Assembly: GCA_013398295.1 (NCBI GenBank)
Contig: VZSF01002984.1
Coordinates: 1-64,000 of the forward strand
Direction: 5' to 3'
Length of the DNA stretch: 64,000 nucleotides
DNA from: Chionis minor
Lineage: Eukaryota > Chordata > Aves > Charadriiformes > Chionididae
How positions within the stretch are numbered: the stretch's first letter is position 1; each line of letters starts with the position of its first letter. The notes beneath the pieces were generated by a model, which was given only the letters and a program-made list of their open reading frames with translations, was not told the DNA's origin and made no database searches. Positions 1 through 9,370 of the stretch are shown here, piece after piece. The translations under genes were made by a program, and so were the position numbers.

Positions 1-85
1 CCCGGAACTCCCCGCGGCTGCCGCTCCGCCGCGCTACTCAAGGCCGAGGCCTAGCGAGGCCTCGCAGGCCGCAGCCACGCCGCAC
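1..85 (-). other. API5: API5 intron 1, 5' portion
   Basis: This GC-rich sequence lies directly after the GTGCGG donor on the minus strand. It carries many CpGs and belongs to the same CpG island as the promoter. No second exon is visible before the window edge. Confidence 0.8.
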
Positions 86-154
86 CTGGCCCGCCGTCTC
101 GGTGGCGTCCGCCAGGATCCCGTAGTTACGGTACAGCTCCTCCACGGTGGGCAT
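86..154 (-). CDS. API5: API5 exon 1 (apoptosis inhibitor 5), coding part, partial gene
   Basis: Read on the minus strand from the ATG at 154-152, this gives 23 codons beginning MPTVEELYRNYGILADATE and ending TAGQ, then a splice donor (CAG|GTGCGG, GT at 85-84). The start matches the strongly conserved N-terminus of vertebrate API5, whose first coding exon in human also ends after residue 23 in phase 0. API5 is a nuclear protein built of HEAT and ARM-like helical repeats, known for antagonising E2F1- and Acinus-linked apoptosis; this exon is the first helix of the repeat stack. The remaining exons lie to the left, outside the window. The ATG context (CGCACCATGC) is a good Kozak match. The last residues (Thr-Ala-Gly-Gln) differ from the mammalian Gln-Val-Gly-Gln. 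I am confident of the identity because the match is long, in frame, and ends exactly at a donor within a CpG island. Confidence 0.93.
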
Positions 155-400
155 GGTGCGGCGGGGAAGGGGCAGAAGCCGCCGCTGCAACCGAGGCCGC
201 CACTGACGCCGCCGCCGTTCAGGCCGCCGCTGCCGCTCAGGCCGCCGCCGTCAGCACCAACGAGGCGGAAGTCCTAGAGCGGCCGCCCGCGGCTGCCTGC
301 GCAGCGCCCCCAGCCGACCGGCGGCGGGGCTGCAGGACGCCTTAAAGGCGGGGGCGGGCGAGCGGGGGTGTCCGGAGCGCTCCCCCTCCCCACGTCCTGT
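155..400 (-). promoter_or_regulatory. API5: API5 5'UTR and CpG-island promoter
   Basis: The region upstream of the API5 start codon is very rich in CpG, with GCC/CGG triplet runs at about 179-251. Candidate sites that can be read directly are an ETS core CGGAAG at 266-271, an NRF1-like TGCGCA at 298-303, and a GC box (Sp1 type) GGGGCGGGC at 351-359. There is no convincing TATA box at a fixed distance, as expected for a housekeeping CpG-island promoter. CpG density falls sharply after about 400. The transcription start is not determined; it probably lies between the GC box and about 180. That these sites work is inference. Confidence 0.75.
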
Positions 401-410
401 ATAGCAATGG

Positions 411-931
411 AGCTCAGGCGATAAGAACCATGTACGTGTTTGCTCAGGGATGTGCCATGTCCTTTACCTCTTGCAACCTTGCTTTTTATTTTTATTTTCT
501 ACCCCTGGGTTTGCCTTTGCACTCCTCATTTCCCTGATTGCTCTCTTCCCCCAGCTACTCATCTCTGCATCCTTTTTTCTCTCTCCTGTACTAACACTAT
601 GAAAGATGTACGGGAAGTGCTTATCATACAATGAGCTCCTGGTGCAAGCAGGAGATGGTTTCCTGTGATTTGGTGACTTTCATCTTTTCCTGCAGTGGAA
701 AATGCCCCCTAATTCCAGTATATAGAAACTTAAGTATCTGCAACTAATGTCAATGGAGGCAGTGTGCACACAGGAGGTTCAAATGACCTAAATATAAATT
801 GTGGCAAAAAGTTAAAAGGCTGCAGCCATGTCTTCCCCTCATCTCAATATGCTTTAGCATCCTGCTGATTTCACAGGCACTTACAATGAAAGAGGATTCC
901 CCTCACGCCAGCCTGAGGCCAAGCTAAGCAA
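411..931. other. Non-coding flank between the API5 promoter and a CR1 element
   Basis: Sequence turns AT-rich and pyrimidine-rich just outside the CpG island. The only open frame (about 440-634, +) is 64 codons of low-complexity Leu/Pro/Cys-rich sequence with no family resemblance. I see no RNA gene or repeat that I can name. Confidence 0.6.
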
Positions 932-2061
932 AGCTGGATTTGTGCAAAGCATTGGACACTGTCCCACATGACATCCTGGTCTCTAAATTGGAGAGACACG
1001 GATTTGACAGATGGACTGCTCAGTGGATAAGGAACTGGCTGTATGGCCACACTCAAAGGGTTGTAGTCAACAGCTTGATGTCCAAGTGGCGAGCAGTGAT
1101 GAGTGGTGTTCCTCAGCGGCTGGTACTGGGACTGTTACTATTTAACATCTTTGTTGGTGACATGGATGTTGGGATTGAGTGCACCCTCAGCAAGTTTACT
1201 GGCAGCAGCAAGCTGTATGGAGCGGTCAACATGCTGGCGGGAAGGGATGCCATCTAGAGGGACCTGGACAGGCTTGAGAGGTGGGCCTGTGCCAACCTCA
1301 TGAAGTTCAATGAGGCCAAGTGCAAGGTCCTGCACGTGCTTTGGGGCAATTCCATGCACAAATCCAGTCTGGGTGTAGAATGGATGGAAAGCAGCCCTCA
1401 GGAGAGGGACTTTGGGGTGTTGGTTGATGAGAAGCTCAACATGAGCTGGCAATGTGTGTTCACAGCCCAGAAAGTCAACCGCACCCTGGGCTGCATCAAA
1501 AGCAGCGTGACCAGCACGTTGAGGGAGGTGATTCTGTCCCTCTACTCTGCTTTCATGAGACCCCAGCTGGAATACTGTGTCCAGCTCTGGAGCCCCCAGC
1601 ATATGGGGCAACATGGACTTGTTGAAGCAGGTCCAGAGGAGGGCCACAAAGATGATGAGAGGGATGGAACATCTCTCCTATGAAGACAGGCTGAGAAGTT
1701 GGGGTTGTTCAGCCTGTAGAAGAGAAGACTCTGGGGAGACCTTATAGCAGCTTTCCAGTACCTAAAGGGGGTACTGGGGAGGGACTCTTTATCAGGGAGT
1801 GAAGTGATAGGACAAGAGGTAATGGTTTTAAACAGAAAGAGGGAAGTTTTATATTAGATATTAAGAAGAAATTCTTTACTGTGAGGGTGGTGAGACACTG
1901 GAACAGGTTGCCCAGAGAAGTTGTGGATGACCCATCCCTGGAAGTGTTCCAAGGCCAGGTTGCATGGGGCTAGGAGCAACCTGTCCTTGCCCATGGCAGG
2001 GGGGTTGGAAATAGATGATCTTTAAGGTCCCTTCCAACTTTAATCATTCTATGATTCTATG
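932..2061 (+). mobile_element. CR1 LINE, 5'-truncated copy (copy A)
   Basis: This chicken-repeat-1 (CR1) non-LTR retrotransposon fragment enters in the middle of the ORF2 reverse transcriptase, runs through the C-terminal region and short 3'UTR, and ends in two perfect ATTCTATG octamers at 2046-2061. CR1 elements end in such octamers rather than poly(A). Typical CR1 phrases just before the tail are GGGGTTGGAAATAGATGATC and AAGGTCCCTTCCAAC. The abrupt start at about 932 is the usual 5' truncation from incomplete reverse transcription. It is clearly related to the copy at 44,900-45,760, which has the same orientation and the same tail. Confidence 0.95.
934..1982 (+). pseudogene. CR1 ORF2 reverse transcriptase remnant (copy A)
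   Basis: The first frame (about 940-1257) reads [20 protein letters not shown] and then WIRNWL and MSGVPQ, the usual CR1 RT fingers/palm region. Where the family has the catalytic F-A-D-D-T box, this copy reads F-T-G-S-S (1195-1209), so both metal-binding aspartates are gone. An in-frame TAG at 1255-1257 replaces the CAG found in the related copy at 44.9 kb, a single C-to-T change. The frame then continues through [28 protein letters not shown] and RPQLEYCVQLWSPQH, and breaks near 1600-1610 by a frameshift. The homologous codons after that appear in another frame (RRATKM-type region). The copy is dead by at least three independent lesions. Confidence 0.92.
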
Positions 2062-4570
2062 AAAAACTGGACTTCTCTTTCATATCCTTTCCAGCAGGAT
2101 GAAGGGCGCTTTTGGAGGCATTTGAAGCCCCAGTCTCTCTCCAGAGCCCATGCAGGCAGAGCGCAGGCAGAAGGGACGTACAGCGGCATCAATCATTTAC
2201 CTTCCTTTCCTTGTTCCTCTGCTCTCACAGGGTTTCAGGAAGTGGCAGCAGTGACCGCATCAGTCACTCTTCTCTCCCTCTTTGAGTTGAGGCCCAGTGC
2301 TTTTACCTGTCCGCAGGTGAATTCATGTGGTTCTTGCATGCTCTGATGGGGTCTGAGGGTGCGGAGGCTTCAGGCTGCTGCCAGATCCAAGACAGCACTA
2401 AACTATGTCCTGACACTTGGTGTGCTTGTGGCCATCACATTTACCTGAAGTAATCTTCTTAAAAGAATATGCTGGCTAATCTTAGTAGTGGGAACAAAAT
2501 GTAACATGCAAGAAAAATATTTTTAATGCATCCACAGAGCTATATGCATGACTAGCTTACCTGCAGCTTTCATTTTCTAGGGAGAAGCAGCTTCCTCAGG
2601 CAGCCTGGCGGATATTAAGAGATGTCAATCTCTTACCCTCCAGTATCTTCCAGGCAGCATCTCCTCTGAATGCAGATTTAAAAAATTCTTTGTAACCATC
2701 TTATCAGCACCGCCATTGCAAGCTTTTACAACTTGGCCAGAAAGGAGGAAAGATGAACCTCCCATTTAATTGCTTTTTAACTCCCCTGTAATATTTACAT
2801 AGATGAAGGTGCCTTGTTATCTCCTTTTCTTGCTTGTTTCCTCAACAGCATGCTGTTAAACTGTGAGTACATTCTATAGCAAACATTGATAATCAGATAA
2901 ATACATAGCACTTATACATTACTGCATGAGAGCTGTGGAGATAAAAGCAGAGAAAAAATGAGAAGTAGGTATGGGTGGAAGTGGGTGTGAGAGGGGTTGT
3001 GTGCCTTCCAGGAAGGACTGGCATTCTGTGGCAGAGTGGAACTGGGATACCAGACAGTGATGGAAAAGGAAGGTGAACTCAACTGTTGGCCTTTGCCTGC
3101 ACCATGGGGAGACTGATGGGTGGGGTGGGATGGGAAGCAATCGCAAAACACTGTAATGCCTTTATATATGTACATCTAAATGCATATATATTTTAATAAC
3201 ATTTATATCTATTGTATAATAATATATATTATATCCTAATACTTTGCTGTTCTATATCTTTTGGGTTTTTTCTCACTTGTTTCCTTGTTGCTTTACAACA
3301 TTCTTATCTTTGTTTTTCCTCTCCTTACAATTTCCATTGTTGTAAGCCTCTAGTTTTCACCTTACTCATATATGAACTATTTTTTATAATGAACCTGTTT
3401 AAAATTAATCACCTTAAGTCTTTAGCATTAATATGGAAGGAACACGAATGAGGATGTTACAAGTCTAGGAGACATTGTTTGAAATTATTTTTCAAAGTTA
3501 GTCATGGATCTCTGGGTCTGTTACAGCTGGGATATTTTTGGAAATACATCTTTAGAAACTCAAAGGTTGAAATGCACATTTGAGGATGGCAACATATTTT
3601 TTTCTAGACTCTGCAGTGCAAGCCTCCTAGTTCCATGAAACATGATTAATCTGGCCATCAGTCAGGATTTTCCTCTTCTCAATCTCCTCACGCCAATGCA
3701 TGTGGAGATAACCCTATGATAAGCTACAGACTCGTTTGATAACAAGGTCTTATCATTATACATTTGACTTCCATTCCTGTACACTGCCACTAATCCATGT
3801 ACACTGGAATCATTGCAGATCTCTGCACAATTTTCAGCAGGTTCTCCGGAGCAAAGATAACTTACTTGTGAGATCACTGAAATTTGCTTTTTTCCTCAGA
3901 TGAATAAAATACTATTCTTGTCCCACAACTGCCCTCATGTTTAGTGGAGGACAGACTTCAGACAAAGCCATAGACAGGGGCAATAATAGACTTCTATTAT
4001 GACCATGACTGAAGGAGAAGACATGCTCAATGAAAGTTTCACAGTTTCACACTGGTTTAATCACGTGAATCCTCAGGTACCATACCTGGAAGGTTTCTGT
4101 GGACCAGATCCCCAGTGAATATTAAAGTGTCTGAAATTGAGACCATTTGTCAGTTTATGCTGGATGAGCAATTGGTCCTGAATTCTTCTAATTTTCTGTT
4201 TCTCTCTGTAGAATTGGGCTTGAGTCACTAATAGAGCTTAGTTTTACAGATCCTTAGTTTTAGGGATATAGCAGTTATTCCCCATCCATCTTAAAAAATT
4301 CTTAGCGTTTCTCAGGAAAAGGTGTCTGGATATCATGAGGGAACACAGTGGACGCGTAAAAATGATCAGAGCTGTAAAACCTTTTACTGGCCTGCATTAA
4401 AGCTACCTTGCATGGTTATAAGCACCTAACTGCTGCCTCCAGCCATGCACAAATTTCCCCCAGATTCCTTCTCGTGTAATTGGATTTTCTTGCAAAATTT
4501 CTCCCCAGCAAGGCTGCCTGCTCATTTTTCCCAGAGGAACAGCAGCTCCTGAGGCTGGTGGGAGGATGAC
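2062..4570. other. Non-coding AT-rich interval
   Basis: I see no gene here. Open frames are all under about 90 codons and match nothing I recognise. There is an AT-rich patch at about 3160-3240 (TATATA and ATAATA runs), but no named repeat could be assigned. Confidence 0.6.
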
Positions 4571-5078
4571 CAGCCCAGGACCTGCAGCCCAGACCCTTCA
4601 GCCCAGGCCCCACAGCGCAGCACCCATGGCCCAGGCGCAGCAGTGCAGGCCCCGCAGCCCAGGCCTCACAGCACCGGACCCACAGCCCAGCACCGGGGGC
4701 TCTGCACCCGCAGCACGGCCTCTGCAGCCCAGGATCCTTACTTATCCAAGGCCCTGCAGTCCTGGCTCCCCAGCACAGGATCCACAGCCCAGGCCTCGCA
4801 GCCCAGGTCCCACAGCGCAGGACCGGCAGCGCAGGCCCTGCAGCCCAGGCCCTGCAATGCAGGCTCTGCTGCGCAGCACCTGCAGCACAGGCCCTGCAAT
4901 GCAGGCTCTGCAGACCAGGCCCTTCAGTCCAGTCCCTGCAATGCAGCACCCGCAGACCAGGCCTCGCAGACCAGGCCCTTCATCCCAGGCCCTTCATCCC
5001 AGACCCTCCATCCCAGGCCCCGCAGCGCAGGCCCTTCATCCCAGACCCTCCATCCCAGGCCCCGCAGCGTGGGCCTGG
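4571..5078 (+). repeat. 14-bp GC-rich minisatellite, about 36 copies
   Basis: Tandem array with consensus CAGCCCAGGCCCTG. Units can be laid end to end from 4571 to 5078 with substitutions and only small disruptions (for example around 4738-4760). Variant units recur in blocks (CAATGCAGGCTCTG; CATCCCAGGCCCTT; CATCCCAGACCCTC), which points to higher-order duplication. Because 14 is not a multiple of three, and the unit lacks stop trinucleotides on the plus strand, all three forward frames stay open for long stretches. This creates spurious Pro/Gln/Ala/Ser-rich open frames of up to about 218 codons, which should not be annotated as protein. The last part of the array is repeated at 5384-5611 as part of the duplicated block. 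Confidence 0.93.
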
Positions 5079-5382
5079 CCGCCCGGGACCCTCAGCCGAG
5101 GAGCCGCAGCCCTAGCGGGCAGCAGGCGGCGCTCTGACCCCGCAGATGCAGCCGGGCGCTCTCACCGCGGCTGCCGCCGGCGCTGGCAGTTTTCCACTCT
5201 GGGGAGAAGAGACGGTGTCTAATCAAGTAGTATCAGCTCCCATAAACGGAACAATGCCGAGCCTTTATTAAATGATTTCCTTGCAGTATTGAGAACTGTG
5301 TTGCATTGCCGTCGGAAATAAACGTTACACCTGGGCTGTTCAGGTGACGTCTCCAAATTCAGCTGGAAAATGAGATTAGAGA
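4851..5382 (+). repeat. 532-bp duplicated block, copy 1
   Basis: The block covers the last part of the minisatellite, the CpG-dense patch and about 160 bp of unique sequence ending GAGATTAGAGA. It recurs at 5384-5915 with a constant offset of 533. Reading both through base by base I found no difference. The two copies are separated only by one N at 5383. See the matching finding for why this is probably an assembly error. Confidence 0.95.
5064..5215. promoter_or_regulatory. Second CpG-dense patch (candidate CpG island core)
   Basis: Directly after the minisatellite the sequence becomes CpG-dense and non-repetitive (GCCGCCCGGGACC, GGCGGCGCTC, CCGCGGCTGCCGCCGGCG). It then drops to ordinary base composition by about 5220. 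It lies about 4.7 kb upstream of API5. A CpG island away from a known start may mark a non-coding RNA promoter or an alternative upstream start, but no exon or start codon here can be supported. On the minus strand there is a donor-like CCGCG|GTGAGAG at 5169-5158 with no acceptor I can pair with it. A second identical copy sits at 5597-5748 because of the duplicated block. Confidence 0.4.
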
Positions 5383-5383
5383 N
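5383..5383. other. Single-N contig join
   Basis: One unresolved base lies exactly at the junction between the two 532-bp copies. It is best read as a placeholder gap of unknown size. Confidence 0.9.
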
Positions 5384-5915
5384 CCTGCAATGCAGGCTCT
5401 GCTGCGCAGCACCTGCAGCACAGGCCCTGCAATGCAGGCTCTGCAGACCAGGCCCTTCAGTCCAGTCCCTGCAATGCAGCACCCGCAGACCAGGCCTCGC
5501 AGACCAGGCCCTTCATCCCAGGCCCTTCATCCCAGACCCTCCATCCCAGGCCCCGCAGCGCAGGCCCTTCATCCCAGACCCTCCATCCCAGGCCCCGCAG
5601 CGTGGGCCTGGCCGCCCGGGACCCTCAGCCGAGGAGCCGCAGCCCTAGCGGGCAGCAGGCGGCGCTCTGACCCCGCAGATGCAGCCGGGCGCTCTCACCG
5701 CGGCTGCCGCCGGCGCTGGCAGTTTTCCACTCTGGGGAGAAGAGACGGTGTCTAATCAAGTAGTATCAGCTCCCATAAACGGAACAATGCCGAGCCTTTA
5801 TTAAATGATTTCCTTGCAGTATTGAGAACTGTGTTGCATTGCCGTCGGAAATAAACGTTACACCTGGGCTGTTCAGGTGACGTCTCCAAATTCAGCTGGA
5901 AAATGAGATTAGAGA
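5384..5915 (+). repeat. 532-bp duplicated block, copy 2
   Basis: Apparently identical to 4851-5382. Copy 2 runs on into AATAAAGTTGGGG and a polypyrimidine tract, whereas copy 1 stops at the N. This fits two contig ends that overlap but were not merged. The minisatellite part of this copy is 5384-5611. Confidence 0.95.
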
Positions 5916-5928
5916 AATAAAGTTGGGG

Positions 5929-5986
5929 TTTTTTTCCTTTTTTTTCCTTCTTTCTTTCTTTATTTCCTCCCCTCCCCCCCCTCCCC
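5929..5986 (+). repeat. Polypyrimidine tract (T then CT then C rich)
   Basis: An almost pure pyrimidine run passing from T-rich through CTTT repeats to C-rich (CTCCCCCCCCTCCCC type). On the opposite strand it gives a Lys/Glu/Arg/Gly low-complexity stretch in an open frame (about 6102-5752) that I do not regard as coding. Such homopurine/homopyrimidine tracts can form triplex DNA and often break assemblies. Confidence 0.85.
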
Positions 5987-6816
5987 GATTGCTGCCTTTG
6001 TACATGTAATAGCTGTCTGATTGTACCAGTTGTATTGTTTACCCTGCTACGGTGTCTAGTAATTTTAGAGTATCCTTTCAAATGATTTGTGAGCCTGCTC
6101 ACTCTGTTCTATAGTCCAGAAGCTACCATAGCCCTGACAAAGCATTTGTGACTTGCATGTTAACTAGAGTTAATTGGCACTATTATTTGGAGCCCATAAT
6201 GTTGTGTGCCTTTCCACACAGGCAAGGTTGTGTAAAGATTGAAAACTCAGCCCTTGCCAGAGTCAATTTGATTCTCTTGTTTGTGTGGAACATTCACACA
6301 GCAATACTAAAGAGGAAAAATCTCAAAGGGTAGAAAAATGTGACTGTGAAATATAATATTTGGGAAAAAGACTTTTAAATGGATGGAGCATCTACAAGTT
6401 GTTCAGCTCACAGAATATCTATGGAAAGAGGACAGATGACTGGTTTATACTGAGTTTATTCTACTTATGTTGAAAAGTTCTGCATGTATGTAGTGCTGGT
6501 CAGGGTAGATTAATGGGACAAATGAGTACACCATCCTCCTTTTGAGAAGATGTAAAATGATTGGGATGTTAATTTTTTACAGGCTGAAGTTCGGATGTGT
6601 TGTGCCTTTCTGCTTAGCATAGTCATCATCGACTTGCTGCGCCATGATCCTTTCTACCTCCTGGAATATTTAAACATGAGCCTGGTGCTTCTCTGGGCTC
6701 ACTCAGGCAGGTTTCATCTCTGAATTCTGAACCCAACCATTTGTATTTCCATGCTGCTAGTCAGTGTACAGGAGCAGAATAGCAGTAGCCCAGCAGCACC
6801 CACTGTTTACTTTTGG

Positions 6817-6847
6817 CCAGTTTCTAGACTCTAGACTTCTAGACTGG
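6817..6847. repeat. Small inverted repeat with three TCTAGACT-like cores
   Basis: GCCAGT at 6817-6822 pairs with ACTGGC at 6842-6847, and CTAGA pairs with TCTAG inside it, giving an 11-bp stem with a small bulge. The motif CTAGACT occurs three times within the arms and loop. Confidence 0.7.
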
Positions 6848-9287
6848 CAAGAAGGAAGTTCAGAGGCCCTTGGGAAGGCAGACTGCGAGGAGGATATTTA
6901 GAAAGTTGTAATGAAATAGGCAAAGGGAGGTTGAAGAGTAAGGATATTGCAGCAGTTTGTAGGAAACCCTCTGGAAGCGCAATGAAACACCAGGAGCTTT
7001 AGGACTGACTCTCATACCAACAAGGAAGAGGTCTTAGTCATCCAGGTACAAAAGCTAGAGATGAAGTGGCAGTGTGCTTGCAATGCTGAAATAATCCCTT
7101 ACGAGCGCTGAGTCCCCTTTCTGTACTGGTCTTTCTTTTAATTGTTGCTATTAATGTGATTATACATCAGTGCCAATAACTACTGTGATCGACTATGGTA
7201 TTTTCTGTCCTGTCATTCTAGCCTGTGTCACTAAAGGAATGGCTGGATTTGCTTTTCATACTTGCAAAAACCCATTTCATTTCTACACAATTATTAAAAA
7301 AGAAAGTTACTGTTTTTGAAAATGTTTTGAATTAATCATGAGAATGATTGAAAAGTGGTAGGAATAATTTTAGGAAACTTTCAAAAGGAAAGTTCCATAA
7401 AACATACTTTCCAAACATTGGAATATGTCTAGACATGAAACTTTTAATGCAATTTCATATGAATTTTCATGGCATATTTAATGAAATATTGTCTACCATT
7501 CCAAGGAGGTATTTCCACAACTTGGGTAAGATATAACTCTGGAATCACAGAATCACCATACAAAATACTGATCTAATATTTTGTGAAATATTTCAAATAA
7601 CTACATAAAATATTTGTCCTGCCATCCATGAAGAATTTGCTCTCAATACCTTGCTGAAGTCTTGAAATTCATAGCGATATTCGTGGACTATACAGAAAGA
7701 AACACACAGCCACAAGTGCTCCATGGCATTTTCAGTTACTACGAGGCAGCAACATTTCCCCTTTTGACACTTGGTTGCTTTCTACTGTTGTACTTTAGCT
7801 ACAAATAATTAAACAACTTCTTTCTAGCATGCATGCTATCAAGTAACAGATTTAATCACACATAAAGGATGAGCAGTCTCTCCAAAATTACAGGGAGAAT
7901 ACCAACAACATTAATGTCTGTTACGGTGATAGGAGCAAATCAGCAGTTTTGTTGAATATGAGTTTGAGAGCCCCTGGCATTATCAGTCAGGACTGTTTCT
8001 AGACCATCTGCATTCATATTAGTAAGTCTGCTGTTGTGCTTATCCAGGTATTGCAGCCCTAGGCAATGGAACCCGTTTCTACTAACAGCCTGTGACACCT
8101 TGTGCAGGAGAAAGAGAGAATAGACATCCAACATTTCTTTTTTCAGACTCCCAACCATGTGTGTACAAAGCCCTCAACCAGCTCTGAACGTTGGCCAACC
8201 TTGTAACATCTGTTCATACTGCCTTTTTAATGCCACTGCCCACCTCCAACACAGAAGTCCGATTTGTCTGCACCACACTGAGCTGGAGCAAACAAGGACA
8301 GCATGTTTACCTGCAGGAGCACCGGTGCTTGGGCAGGCAGCAGTGACTTTGAGCTGAACCCTGCACAGACATCCAAAAATTTGGTCTGTCTTACCCAGAA
8401 ACTCAGTAGATGCTGCTGGTTGTCGAAGGACCTTCTCCACCACTTGCTTCTTGCTTGATAAATTCAGAACCAGCATTTCAGCCATGGATGCTGACCCGGC
8501 TCCCACGCTGAGCTGCCTGACGTCCCATGCCTTCCAGGGCTCCTGAGGCTGCTGGTGGTGAGACAGCTGTTGCCATTGCTTCCAAAACTGTGTGAGAGCT
8601 GCTCCACAGCACAGCAGCAGATTGGCAGTGCCGAAGCCACATGGCAGCAAGCTGTGAAAACTTCTCCATAGCTTCTGTTTATCTGAAGTGGCATTTGCAA
8701 TGGCATGGAGCACTGTTTTTGTCTATACTGCCTGATAAGAGTGTGAAAATGACACTGGCTACACAGAAGGAGCTAGACGGAGACAAAAGAGGGAGAAGAT
8801 TCGTGAAGATCTGAAGTTTGTGTTTAGCTGGTTTTGTCAATGTTCTCCAGAAGTACTTCAGAAAAGTCCTAGCAGTGAGGGTGGAATACCTGGCATACTT
8901 GGAATGTATGTTCAAATTAGTGCTTAATAATAAAAAGTCCCTGCCACCTGGATGAAATACTGTGGGCTGTAGCAGGCTGTGTAAATGTGCCTACGGAAAC
9001 CACAGTCTGCAATACTTACTGTGCCCCAAGTCATAGTTTGAAATAGGATCTCTGAGTAGCCTATCCCATTTGGCTTGGAACTTGACTAGCTTTGAATTAA
9101 ATAGTAACCCTCTATCACTCTGAGCCACTCTAATGAGAAAAATCGTTCTAAGTAGTTTCAGGCCTTTGTTACATTGGAAAAAGTTTGATGGTAATTTCTA
9201 TCTCAAGTTACCCTAAAAAAGAGGCAAAATATTCTTTTACCTTCTCCCATTTCTTGAAGTAGAGAAATTAGACTGCCAAAAAGTTTA

Positions 9288-9370
9288 CTGGCACAGCTCT
9301 AAGACTTTTGTTGTCATGGGGATGTCAATTAACAAGGTAGTTTGTTATGTTCTTAACCTAGCTGTGCCAG
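9288..9370. repeat. 11-bp perfect inverted repeat, 61-nt spacer
   Basis: CTGGCACAGCT at 9288-9298 is the exact reverse complement of AGCTGTGCCAG at 9360-9370. A second pairing (TAAGA at 9300-9304 with TCTTA at 9351-9355) could extend the stem. Each arm is followed by a similar direct repeat (CTAAGACTTTT and CTAGACTTTT). Function unknown. Confidence 0.7.

Noticed and set aside
1138..1647. 169-codon minus-strand frame
   Set aside because: Antisense of the CR1 reverse transcriptase; the real homology is on the plus strand.
4416..4949. 177-codon minus-strand frame over the minisatellite
   Set aside because: Low-complexity antisense reading of the same array.
4566..5222. 218-codon Pro/Gln/Ser/Ala-rich open frame (+), with companions in the other forward frames
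   Set aside because: It is the minisatellite read in frame. All three forward frames are open and the frame cycles because the unit is 14 bp. No domain and no splice evidence.
5752..6102. 116-codon minus-strand frame with a Lys-rich centre
   Set aside because: The Lys/Glu/Gly part is the translated polypyrimidine tract; the rest matches nothing, and the end lies in the duplicated block.
7543..7562. GGAATCACAGAATCACC, resembling a reversed CR1 octamer tail
   Set aside because: Nothing resembling a CR1 body follows on the minus-strand side; the match is too short.
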